From Metridium senile (lineage: Eukaryota > Cnidaria > Anthozoa > Actiniaria > Metridiidae), in the NCBI GenBank assembly GCA_949775045.1, contig OX459097.1:5402685-5466684 (forward strand): a DNA stretch of 64,000 bases. Direction: 5' to 3'. Position numbers and translations under genes: made by a program. This document shows positions 12,093 through 21,925 of this stretch, piece after piece (position 1 is the stretch's first letter; the number at the start of each line of letters is the position of its first letter). A model generated the notes under the pieces. It was not told the origin of the DNA, ran no database searches, and saw only the letters and a program-made list of their open reading frames with translations.

Positions 12093-12830
12093 TGTAAAAC
12101 CTTTAACTTGGTAATCTCCAACCCAGAAAAAAATCTAAAATCTTCCTTGTTGTAATTTTACAAATAATACAGTTCAATTATTTTTTAACAGGAAGATAAA
12201 TTGTCCATTTAAATTCTTTTTTTGGATTTAACGAAATATTAGTATATTCAAACTGATTTGACAACAAAATTTGAAAGTTTAAAATGGTTGCATGGTAAAT
12301 CAAGTCTCTCAACCAAGAGGAACCATGAAGAAATGTTACACTGATAAGCTGAATTTCACACTGGTAAAGTTGCTAGCTAATCTCCTAATCCGACCGTGTA
12401 CTATGTACGTTCACTTAAGTGAAATGACTTTCATAAAAGACAATGAATAATAATAATAATGAATATTGATGAATCGTCTCCAAAGTTTTCCTGAAATCTA
12501 TAATTGGAAAAGCGATATAGCTAGTCAACTCGAAGACACGTAGCAAGCCAGTGATGATTAGTTTGTTCGGTTATAATTTCAAATATTATTTCATTTTGTT
12601 GATAATTTCACGCGTTGTTTTTTGTTTCTATGGTGACGCTGTGATCAAGATAGGAATGCAGTGTAGATGACATGGCTTGAATGGAATAATTAACTCCAAA
12701 TAATATCAGTATTTGATGAATATTGATAGACGATATGTTTTTCTACGGACGCGGGAGAGTTTATACTAACTAGGCTCAGTCCCCAACCGTGGTGGCTGCG
12801 TGCGCCCGCGATACTACTAATAGTCCCCTT

Positions 12831-12893
12831 TATGGTTCCCTGCGCCATCTTGAAAAGTAGCCGGGCCTTCGCATCGCAGCGAGAAGAACAGTT
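12831..12893. mobile_element. MITE family C, solo end
   Basis: TAGTCCCC, TTCCCTGCGCCATCTTGAAA and GTAGCCGGGCCTT match one arm of the inverted-repeat elements at 27387-27600 and 43061-43276. The opposite arm is absent. Confidence 0.7.
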
Positions 12894-12990
12894 TCTTAAT
12901 TTTCTATCATCGACGAATAGGCACCATTTAGCCCTGATTATATAATACTTTTTGTGTTAGTAAAGGGTAGTCAAACTGTCTCTATTTTAT

Positions 12991-13618
12991 GACTGATTCC
13001 AGTCAGAATTCCTGGGAAATGCTCTCCTTGAGATCAATTTTTTTTGGTTGACTGCTGCAAATTTATACTTTTATAATTCTTGAAGTCTCTCTTGATTTCC
13101 TGGAAAATGTTCACTTTGTATAATCACCATAGTCGCTGCTCAAACAATTAAACTGCCACTACATCTTTGGCTACTACCTAATGTGCTGATTCCAGTCACA
13201 ATTCCTGGAAAATGTTTTCCTTGAGATAAAGTTTTTTTTTGGGTTTAATGCAAGCACTGGTTAAATTTAGAATTCTTGAAGTCTCTCAAGTTTTCCTGGA
13301 AAATGTTCACTTTGTACAATTGCCATGATAACTGCTCAAGACAATTAAACTGCCTTTATATCTTTTGCTATAATATAATACACAATGACAACTTTACAAC
13401 GCACAATCAAATATGCCGATTCCAGTCAGAATTCCTGGAAAATATTTTCCTTGAGATGAATGTTTTTTGGGGGTGTTTATTGCACACATTTGCATAATTC
13501 TTGAAGTCTCTCAAGTTTTTCTGGAAAATGTTCACTTTGTACAATCGCCATGATAACTGCTCAAGGGAATTAAACTTACATTATATCTTTGGCTATAATA
13601 TAACAAACAATGACAGCT
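12991..13618. repeat. ~205-220-bp tandem repeat at receptor 3' end
   Basis: GATTCCAGTCAGAATTCCTG recurs at about 12991, 13194 and 13415, each with TTCTTGAAGTCTCTC, TGGAAAATGTTCACTTTGTA and ACTGCTCAA downstream. The last unit ends ACAATGACAGCTTTACA, touching the receptor stop codon, and earlier units carry a matching ACAATGACAACTTTACA. Confidence 0.8.
13476..13481 (-). promoter_or_regulatory. Candidate poly(A) signal for the receptor gene
   Basis: AATAAA on the minus strand, about 140 bases past the stop. It lies inside the tandem repeat, so its use is uncertain. Confidence 0.3.
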
Positions 13619-16600
13619 TTACATCTCACTTTCTAATGTTCCGGCATACTTTGCTTGACGTGATGTATCCTTTGTGGTACTTGTGGTACTAATCATTCCT
13701 CTATACATCGACCTAACCCTCCTTGTACATCCAAACGCAATAGCAATATACAGACCTTGGAGTGTGTTGAAGATAACAAATGGGTACATCAAGTAGATGG
13801 TGGTGAACGGTGCTAAGAACCCAAACACCCATGTAAACCCCATCAGTGCTGCAATCCTGGCAAAGATCGCAGAGTCTTGACGAGACTGGTGCTGACTTGC
13901 GACCAGCTTGGATTGTTCTCTTGACTTGCGAAGAGTTTTGACAAAAAGAACGAAAAAAGTAGCGTTCCATATTAGAGACAGCGCGACGGGTATGGCAAAG
14001 ATGTACAGATTAGCCCACGAGTTGTTGATCCAGCAGCCTTTCTCACCTCCATAACCTATGGTAACCACATTTGATTGGTCGAGAGCAACACAAACTGAGA
14101 CGAAAACAACCAATGAGATCCACCCAACTGACATTAAAATTGTAACTCGTTTCCTCTTTCTTGCAGCACTATTTCCAGTTACTCGACGAGGTTTCCTAGA
14201 AAATGCTCTCCAGGTATCAAAGGCGATGATTGACATCCACATAAACGAAGCCAGGAAACTGTAATGAAGTACAATTGCGATACCAGTACAAACTTTCCAG
14301 TCAGCTGTCAGTCCAGATCCTACTAGCCACAGCAAGTGTGCGACAAGAAGTGCACTGGACAGGTTCATTAAGTTAATTCCTGGAATCGTTCTCAGCTTTG
14401 CAAAGAGTGCATAAGTGACCAGAACAAAGACCAAACAAATAATCGATATGGAAAACCCGATAGAAGTGAGAATAGTCAAGGCTGTGTCATTCACCGGGTT
14501 ACTGTTGTCTTTCTTGTACTTTTTGTACTTTGTTGTAAAGTTAGTACAAATCATAACAGAACCATTCTTGACTGTGTACTCTTCATACTTCACAAGACGA
14601 CTGGCTGCCTTGTACAATAAAGATCGATTCAAGTACATGACATACTCGTGTTTTCCAAGGAAGATGTAGGTACCAGTACAATTTCCTGGTAGCATTTGTC
14701 TACAGACCACAATGGGACCAACAGGCTGTGCATATCCATGTATCATGGTGGTGTTGGTAGAGAAATAATCTCTCTGGTCCAACAATTCACCAGTTACATT
14801 GATGTAGACGTTAGATTGACCAGGAAGTACCCGGTATTGTAATGGTGAATAAGTATCTGCAGCAACGCAAGTTAGAGGTTTTACGGTGACTTTATCCACG
14901 ATAGTTAATATTGGACCAATTCTGAAGGGCACTTTTGGTGTTTTGCTCAGTTTGAGCAGATCGGTGATATTTACTTGCTTATTGTTGATATCAACATCAA
15001 ATATTACGAGAAAAATATTGTTTCTTAGATCAAGACCTACCGTATCAACAACATTCACAGTAGTTTCGTTAATCACGAGGTATCTGGCAATTGCTGCTAT
15101 AAGATAGTTATCGTCAAGTTGTAAACCATACTGCGCGAGGGGTCCAACAGCTTTCATCCACATAGCAACACGGAATCGCTTTAAACCAGAGACTTTCGGC
15201 ACAACTTGCACTCCTTTCCGGCATGTTTGTAAGTACGAGTCATAAACATGATCATTTTGACTGCAAGACATAAACAAGGGAGCATTAATGTTTTTAGTTC
15301 CAACATCTAATATCAAGGCAAACGGTTTTGCAGCTGTATTTTCGTTTTTGGCCGTCTCTGGTAATATTCCAGGTCCGCACAGGAAGGTCTTTTTCACACC
15401 ATTACACATTGCACAGAAAGCGTTCTTGAAAGTAACTTTAATATTCATACCGTAACTTACATGAATAAGATTATATGATCCATTGAAACAGTTGGATCTT
15501 ACCGACGAAGAAGATGATGAGCTACATGATGGTTTTTCTACTGCAGAACAATACCTCCTAGCAGTACCATCCTTAGGTAGTATCGGAGATATTCTACATT
15601 TGGAAAAGATGAACTTCATCTTGTCTCGGTGTGTTGCATGCTGAGGGGGTGATATGGTACATTTGATATCCACTGGGTAGTATGTCAATTGGTTTTCCTG
15701 GTAACCATGACAACGTGCACATACTCGATTAGCAAAGGTTTTATTGTCGTGCGTAATTACTGGTATACTATCGGCATAATTCTCATGAGTCATTTTGTTA
15801 TTTCTGGTACATGCCATTCTGGTATCGTGGTCTTTCCAGGAATCCGGACATGACGTAATCATCCAAATAGCATTCCTACAAGACCATTGCTCATCCGGAA
15901 TCTTAGAGGTAGAGTCAGGTGCTGCGTGGGTCTTATTTAGGCATTTCATGGCGTAGTCATAGCAACAGTCTTTGAAATAATTACAATATGGATCACAAAA
16001 GCAATTAATCTCCTTTCTAGCACCCCCTGGGTCTTTAGAATTGACACATCTGTTACTGCATGTAAGTGATGGAGATGTGCAGAGAATTGAGGTTCGTCTT
16101 TGGGCATTTCTTCGTATCCTGGTTAGCAACAAACCGTCCAAGTAGTTTTGTTTTGTGTCTTCTTGTCCGACTTCCGTGCCTTCGAGGTGTGAATTAATTA
16201 TTGTTGACACGTCTGAATATGTAAATAATGTTTCCATTGTAGTTCCAACGTTTTCTAATCTTTTCACATTATTCTTCTTATCTTGAAGCTTTTCTTTGCA
16301 GGACTTACTTACTTTATGGCTGCTATCTGTCTTATTGTCTTTGGGTTTCTCACTCTTATCCATATTACCAGCCTTTGTCAATATTTCTAATTCACGTACA
16401 GTGTTGCCTATTTCTTCTTCATGGTCTTGTATCTCCACTTGAAATGATTTGCTTGCTTTTTGATTAGTATCTTTCTGGTTGTGTTGGATTTCCTCATCCA
16501 GGTTCAAAACGTTATTGATTGGCTGAAATGGCTTTCCGTTAACACTTCCGACATAATCTTTTCTTTCTTTGTTGATAGTCTCATCGCGATTCTGATTCAG

Positions 16601-16882
16601 GATAGAATTACTCGCAACACGTTCACCGTTGAATGCTTCTTCCTGGGCTGCAACACCTTCGCGATCGTACCCTCTTTCCTTGAACGCTTCTTCCCGGTCT
16701 GCAACCCCTTCACGATCGTACCCTCTTTCCTTGAATGCTTCTTCCTGGTCTGCAACCCCTTCACGATCGTACCCTCTTTCATTGAATGCTTCTTCCCGGG
16801 CGGAAACTTTGTTTAACCCTTTTTGTCTTTTTCCGGAGGCAACTAAGAGCCCAACAACGAGCAAAAAATATTCAAATTTCAT
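13619..16882 (-). CDS. Seven-helix adhesion/Methuselah-like receptor
   Basis: A one-exon, 1087-residue, predicted plasma-membrane G-protein-coupled receptor. Residues 1-17 form a signal peptide (MKFEYFLLVVGLLVASG). Three 17-residue repeats of EEAFKERGYDREGVADQ occupy about 30-80. A low-complexity Asn/Lys/Glu linker ends in a dibasic stretch RIRR at 255-258. A somatomedin-B-like domain spans about 268-314, with cysteines in the order expected (CFCDPYC then DCCYDY). A cysteine-rich ectodomain follows with many N-glycosylation sites. The seven-helix bundle is about 800-1052: SFLASFMWMSIIAFDTWRAF in TM3, KGCWINN in the second outer loop, TWVFGF in TM6 and LQGLYIAIAFG in TM7, all typical of class B/adhesion receptors. 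A GPS autoproteolysis motif is not clear: CTNFT precedes TM1 where CxCxHLT is expected. Ligand unknown. Confidence 0.9.
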   Translation of the reverse strand: MKFEYFLLVVGLLVASGKRQKGLNKVSAREEAFNERGYDREGVADQEEAFKERGYDREGVADREEAFKERGYDREGVAAQEEAFNGERVASNSILNQNRDETINKERKDYVGSVNGKPFQPINNVLNLDEEIQHNQKDTNQKASKSFQVEIQDHEEEIGNTVRELEILTKAGNMDKSEKPKDNKTDSSHKVSKSCKEKLQDKKNNVKRLENVGTTMETLFTYSDVSTIINSHLEGTEVGQEDTKQNYLDGLLLTRIRRNAQRRTSILCTSPSLTCSNRCVNSKDPGGARKEINCFCDPYCNYFKDCCYDYAMKCLNKTHAAPDSTSKIPDEQWSCRNAIWMITSCPDSWKDHDTRMACTRNNKMTHENYADSIPVITHDNKTFANRVCARCHGYQENQLTYYPVDIKCTISPPQHATHRDKMKFIFSKCRISPILPKDGTARRYCSAVEKPSCSSSSSSSVRSNCFNGSYNLIHVSYGMNIKVTFKNAFCAMCNGVKKTFLCGPGILPETAKNENTAAKPFALILDVGTKNINAPLFMSCSQNDHVYDSYLQTCRKGVQVVPKVSGLKRFRVAMWMKAVGPLAQYGLQLDDNYLIAAIARYLVINETTVNVVDTVGLDLRNNIFLVIFDVDINNKQVNITDLLKLSKTPKVPFRIGPILTIVDKVTVKPLTCVAADTYSPLQYRVLPGQSNVYINVTGELLDQRDYFSTNTTMIHGYAQPVGPIVVCRQMLPGNCTGTYIFLGKHEYVMYLNRSLLYKAASRLVKYEEYTVKNGSVMICTNFTTKYKKYKKDNSNPVNDTALTILTSIGFSISIICLVFVLVTYALFAKLRTIPGINLMNLSSALLVAHLLWLVGSGLTADWKVCTGIAIVLHYSFLASFMWMSIIAFDTWRAFSRKPRRVTGNSAARKRKRVTILMSVGWISLVVFVSVCVALDQSNVVTIGYGGEKGCWINNSWANLYIFAIPVALSLIWNATFFVLFVKTLRKSREQSKLVASQHQSRQDSAIFARIAALMGFTWVFGFLAPFTTIYLMYPFVIFNTLQGLYIAIAFGCTRRVRSMYRGMISTTSTTKDTSRQAKYAGTLESEM

Positions 16883-17153
16883 AGTTTACCTGATGAAAGC
16901 ATAAAACAGGTCAAAAGCAAACAACGGAATTGGTATTCATTAAGTAGAGAAGTCCCTAGCGCTTGTATTGTGGAAGGATCAACTGTGCTCCTTTGAAAAA
17001 CGACCAGAAAATCTTTCTGCGTGTTGTCACAATGTAACTGCAGTTTTATCTAAATAAGTGATTAGCAATTTAAATTTTCATTTAGCTTATACTACGGCAA
17101 TATACCGTCTCACCTGATCGATCCAACGAATCAGCTGTTACATTTGATGAGAA

Positions 17154-17782
17154 ATTGCTATTCTTCGTTTGCAACTGACGTCATCACATGTCATCACCAA
17201 ACCGAAATATTTTTTATATCTCGTATTAAAACATGCACTATATATGTTATAGTTAACTGTTTTAAAAATACATTTCTGAAGTTTGGGTTTATAAAAGTTT
17301 TTGGTTCTCGAGATATTCAAGTTAGAATTGTGTCACGCAATGCCGGTCACGTATCCGAATCGGGCGATAAAAAGCAAGAATAATTTGTTCCTTTTCAAAA
17401 CATTTGGTTCGTAAAGACTTTTAGCATCTAATTCAAGTACATTTTAACGAAATATTTTTTAAATGTTTCAGTTTCCCTTCATATCAGACCTTAGAAGTTT
17501 TGGCCGCCATCTTGGAGGATATGAGATGTCCTCCAGCATGGCCGCTCCATACATTCTTACCAAATATCGCGCAACTTTGATCGCGCATAATTCTGCATCC
17601 AAATACTCTACAGATTCAAAAATCGGTCAATATACTCAGTTTTGAATGCTCTAAAAGAATATGAATGTCATTTTTCAATACGACTAAGAAATAAGGTTGT
17701 GAAATTTGAGATCGGCAGAAATTGGCTTATTATGGTCTATTATGTCCCGATTATCACGTGGTTGCAAACGAAGAATACCAAT
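17154..17782. mobile_element. 629-bp inverted-repeat element
   Basis: The 22-bp ends (beginning ATTGCTATTCTTCGTTTGC and complementary to GCAAACGAAGAATACCAAT) are nearly perfect. The body is non-coding. Confidence 0.7.
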
Positions 17783-18212
17783 TAGGGTAGACAAAAGGGT
17801 TGTTTTGACAAAATAATTAAATTCATTAACATGACAATTTAAGCAAACATTTTTTAAGCTATTATTGATTGTTAATTTTTATAATTAGAATGTTGTTATT
17901 GAAAATTATTATCATCTTAATTTTTTATAAAATTTTAATCTAGGTAGGCTCTTTTTATATTTATATTATTATTTTTTCGATTCTTTCTTTTTCAAGCGCA
18001 TTTGAAAATTCGCCATTGAAATTAGCGCTTTATAAGTGAATAAATGATAATTATTATTATAATTATAACGATAAAATATTTACTGCAGAAGAATATTAAA
18101 GTTGTCCTTCAGTAGCATTGTATATCATTATAAGAGGCCATACACAACGGGTCCGACAACGGTCTATTGGCCATTAAAATCTACGGTAATTTGGTGCTTT
18201 TTAAACTTAAGT

Positions 18213-19522
18213 GCATAATATAGATAATTAGAGTTTTATCACAATTTTTGCCATTAAATTTAATTGTTTTCCCCTAATATAAGTTTCCTAAATAGGTTTT
18301 TCTAATTATATCTAATAGGCATGCTCTGCAGTAAATTTCGAACAAATCATTTCACTCTTCTGATGATGTCGGTGCCCGACGAAAGCTTGAGATAACCCTA
18401 CAAACAGTAGTGTATGGGCCTTAAAGATCAAGTCTTATGATTATGTACAATGCTACTGAAGGACAACTTTAATATTCTTCAAATAAATAAATTATAAACA
18501 AATAAATAAAAGTTGATTTAAGGACATATACTACTGTTTGTAAGGTTATCTTAAGCTTTCGTCGGGCACCGACATCAGGGAACTTAAGCTGTGACAACGA
18601 CGACGGCAACGTCGAAAAAGCGAAAAAAATCTGCGCGCAGTGTCACGTCAATACTCAGTCTCTTCCAGTCGTTTCTTTGTCCACTTTATGGCAGCTTTAT
18701 TTGTAGTTAATTGTCCTTAAGAAACGCTATGCACTAAAGTGCCGTTTTCACGTTCTCCTTGAAGACATATCGAAGTCAACGGCTCACTCTACCGCACATT
18801 TTCACGTGGCCATATTGTTTTCTGCCGTCGTCGTCGAAAACAATAGTCCTGATTAGGAAAAACAATATGGCCACGTGAAAATGTGCAGTAGAGTGAGCCG
18901 TTGACTTCGATATGTCTTCAAGGAGAACGTGAAAACGGCACTTTTTACGGTCTATTGAAAACGCGGTCTTTGGCCATTAAAATCTACGGTAATTCTCTAC
19001 AGTGCATAGCGTTTCTTAAGGACAATTAACTACAAATAAAGCTGCCATAAAGTGGACAAAGAAACGACTGGAAGAGACTGAGTATTGACGTGACACTGCG
19101 CGCAGATTTTTTCGCTTTTTCGACGTTGCCGTCGTCGTTGTCACAGCTTAAGTTCCCTGATGTCGGTGCCCGACGAAAGCTTAAGATAACCCTACAAACA
19201 GTAGTATATGGCCTTAAATCAACTTTTATTTATTTGTTTATAATTTATTTATTTGAAGAATATTAAAGTTGTCCTTCAGTAGCATTGTACATAATCATAA
19301 GACTTGATCTTTAAGGCCCATACACTACTGTTTGTAGGGTTATCTCAAGCTTTCGTCGGGCACCGACATCATCAGAAGAGTGAAATGATTTGTTCGAAAT
19401 TTACTGCAGAGCATGCCTATTAGATATAATTAGAAAAACCTATTTAGGAAACTTATATTAGGGGAAAACAATTAGATTTAATGGCAAAAATTGTGATAAA
19501 ACTCTAATTATCTATATTATGC
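18213..19522. mobile_element. Long palindrome (foldback element)
   Basis: Two arms of about 609 and 665 bp are reverse complements around a 36-bp spacer (18822-18857). The right arm carries an extra 57 bp (about 18944-19000) that contains GGCCATTAAAATCTACGGTA, also found just outside the left arm (18161-18192). Each arm includes a smaller inverted pair with GATGTCGGTGCCCGACGAAA. No coding capacity is visible. Confidence 0.9.
18360..18384 (+). ncRNA. Hammerhead-like core motif
   Basis: CTGATGA, then a stem TGTCGG-TGC-CCGAC, then GAAA: the order of the hammerhead ribozyme catalytic core with helix II. A paired helix III with a UH cleavage site was not found in good register, so activity is not supported. 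A mirror copy lies in the right palindrome arm. Confidence 0.25.
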
Positions 19523-19564
19523 TTTTTAAACTTAAACTTTCGTTGAGTCGTTATGATATACCCT

Positions 19565-19832
19565 TTTCGAGAAACTTTGTCACCCGTGAAGTGAAAAGCC
19601 TACAAGCTAGTAGCGCAGGGGACTATGGGTAACCTATGTATATTTTATTAGGACACAGGGATTTCATGGCCACATTGCTACACTTGTCAATCTTTTATTG
19701 AGAAATGACCGTTTAAACTTATCAAACAACAAGAAAGGCGTTCCGAATGCACATTTAGTTTCTGAATTGATCCATGATCCTTTGTGCCACTAGCTTGTTT
19801 GCTTTTCGAAGGGGTGACAAACTTTCTCGAAA
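19565..19832. mobile_element. Inverted-repeat element
   Basis: TTTCGAGAAACTTTGTCACC (19565) is complemented by GGTGACAAACTTTCTCGAAA (to 19832). Confidence 0.6.
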
Positions 19833-20581
19833 AAAGTGTTTGTTAAATTCCATTTTGAAAAGCGTTGCAACTTTTGATATAGTATCTTTCCACTTTTATA
19901 TAAAGTTATAGTAGAAATCTCTCATTGACTCAAGTTCGGGAAGATACCCTGTTTCCAGAGCTTTTTCTCTCTCTGTGCTTTTTGCCCTGAGAAGATACTG
20001 GCTGTTTCCAGAGCTTTTTCTCGTAGTTTTTTCTCTCTCTGTGCTTTTTGCCCTGAGAAGTACCTGAGTTAGGTTAAAGGGATCCTCCACTAAAAATGAA
20101 CTTGAACTTATATGGTGATAAAAATTATGCTGATTTCAAATATATATCAAAAATTTTCATCAGACGATTTTTCGCGCGGAAAAAACGGTTTAAAATGTGA
20201 TAAAAAATATTTTTTGGTATCCCTGTGGCACCTTCTGATGACGTCATGTTGCTCTCAACGATCCAAAAAGAAAGCTTTCTCAGTTCGCTGTAAAGTTAGA
20301 AAATGAAATATAAAACTTTTGTTCTTTGCTCAACTTTGCAAAGTCTCCAGACTTTCGGACAGAAAAATTTCAAACCGATTGAAAGACAAAAGTTTGGAGT
20401 AATTTTCATTTGTCATTTAATCATTTTATCTCAAAAAAGTGGGTAAAATAGCATCATCATTCGGAATACTTCGAAAGGTATTTTTTTGAAGAACCTATAT
20501 TCATTCTTTGGGGAATTCTTGCACAATAGGATTAGGCAGAACCATTTTCGCACGATATTTATAGTTATATTTATATATAAC

Positions 20582-20727
20582 TAGAGTACAAACACTAAAA
20601 GTGTGCAATACTTTGTACTATTTACCACTAAATAGTGTTGATTAAACAATAGAGAACAAAAGAATTTACATAATTTAGCAGTATTTAGTGGTATTTATGT
20701 TGCATACTTTTAGTGTTTGTACTCTAT
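20582..20727. mobile_element. MITE family B, copy 2
   Basis: The same TIR (AGAGTACAAACACTAAAAG) and interior as 6834-6978, in the opposite orientation, nested in the TTAA element. Confidence 0.9.
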
Positions 20728-20769
20728 AGTTATATTCATATATAACTATAGTTATATTCATATTACCGA

Positions 20770-21145
20770 TTAACGGGTTAGCTCAGTTGGGAGAGCACGG
20801 CCTGTTAACCGGGAGGTCGGGGTTCAAACCCTAGCCGGACCATCACTCAGGGTCTTAAAATAATTGAGGAGAATGTTATAACTTTGTATTTATTTCGGTT
20901 TATAATTGATAGGCTTCGCGTCCTCTCGGATAAGGACGTTAAATCGGAGGTCCCGTCTCGCCACTCACACACTAACCATTAATCGGGGGGACGTGAAAGA
21001 ACGACTGAAGAAATGCCTACACTTACACTAATATATACTAATTACTAACAGCTAACTATAAAAAGCGCTTTAACTGTAAAGCGCATTTGAATATATACAC
21101 ATAGAAAATGCGCTATATAAATGCAATATCATTATTTCCTATTCC
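20770..21145 (+). mobile_element. tRNA-derived SINE (Asn-type head)
   Basis: The head has an A box TAGCTCAGTTGG (20779-20790), an anticodon loop CTGTTAACC (GTT, Asn) and a B box GGTTCAAACCC (20821-20831). The 5' acceptor strand does not pair with the 3' strand CCGGACC, so it is not a working tRNA gene. A body with GGATAAGGACGTTAAAT and a tail GCGCTATATAAATGCAATAT follow, as in Pol III-transcribed SINEs. Confidence 0.75.
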
Positions 21146-21698
21146 ATTCCCAACATGACGTCATCAGAAGGTGCCCAACAATATTTTTTCTCGCATTTTA
21201 AACCGTATTTTTTTCGCGCGAAAAATCGGCTGATGAAAATTTTTGATATATATTTGAAATCAGCATAATTTTTATCATCATATAAATTCAAGTTTATTTT
21301 TAGTGGAGGATCCCTTTAAGGGCAATTGTTTGGAAAGACTCTATCGTTTTTTAAACCAATATATCCTAAACGATGTTTCGACTTGGTGCTGACTGTCCCA
21401 AGCTGAGACAGCAGAGGGTCAATTATATTAAACAAATACAGCCTTATGACACAAAGTTAAGTTTTCGAAAGCTCACAAAAGCTGCAAGTGTGACTGGTAA
21501 AAGATTTGTAATCCATCAATACTGAGTTATTAAAATATGCCGAAGCTTGCAGAATGTATCTAATCCTTATCGGCCACAGCTTTCTAGTTCAGTTTTAGGT
21601 AGATAACTTCATTGAAATAGACATATTATACATATAGATATTTGTTATTGTAGATAGCTTGTACCTTGTATTTAAGTCTTTAATTATATTTGTAATTC

Positions 21699-21704
21699 TT
21701 TATT
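21699..21704 (-). promoter_or_regulatory. Candidate poly(A) signal for ZZZ3
   Basis: AATAAA on the minus strand, about 220 bases past the ZZZ3 stop codon. Confidence 0.35.
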
Positions 21705-21925
21705 TAATTTAATTATTTGTACTTAATAAACGATTGTTGTTGTTGTTTGCTGATATAGACAGAAAACAGAAATTACGAGGAAAGGATTAGAGCATGAGAA
21801 AGATTAAATCCGAAAGATTTTTTCATTTGTCATCTTGGTATCAATTCAATTCAATTTGTTTTCGTCAGTTCTTAACATAAGTCATTCCATCCGATGCAAA
21901 ACTGTAAGAACAACTATTTCTTGTG

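Larger units (their letters stand above)
12093..13618. other. Intergenic, TRPC 5' side to receptor 3' side
   Basis: It holds the presumed TRPC promoter (no clear TATA or initiator chosen), a solo fragment of MITE family C (12831-12893), and the receptor 3' tandem repeat (12991-13618). No further gene is seen. Confidence 0.5.
20074..21319. mobile_element. TTAA-flanked element with ~170-bp TIRs
   Basis: The ends are TTAAAGGGATCCTCCACTAA and the complement ending GGATCCCTTTAA. The arms stay complementary for about 170 bp, to GACGTCAT. The TTAA edges resemble a piggyBac-type target duplication, but no transposase is present. Two younger insertions sit inside: a family B MITE (20582-20727) and a tRNA-derived SINE (20770-21145). 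Confidence 0.8.
16883..21925. other. Intergenic transposon cluster
   Basis: Five kilobases with no supportable gene. It contains an inverted-repeat element (17154-17782), a long palindrome (18213-19522), an inverted-repeat element (19565-19832), and a TTAA-flanked element with two nested insertions (20074-21319). A LINE-like tail follows: AATAAACGATTGTTGTTGTT near 21730. Short open frames here are in repeats. Confidence 0.7.

Noticed and set aside
16460..16904. Plus-strand frames over the receptor N-terminus
   Set aside because: Shadows of the minus-strand receptor repeats.
20773..20843. Functional tRNA-Asn gene
   Set aside because: A and B boxes and the anticodon arm are present, but the acceptor stem does not pair and the sequence continues into a SINE body.
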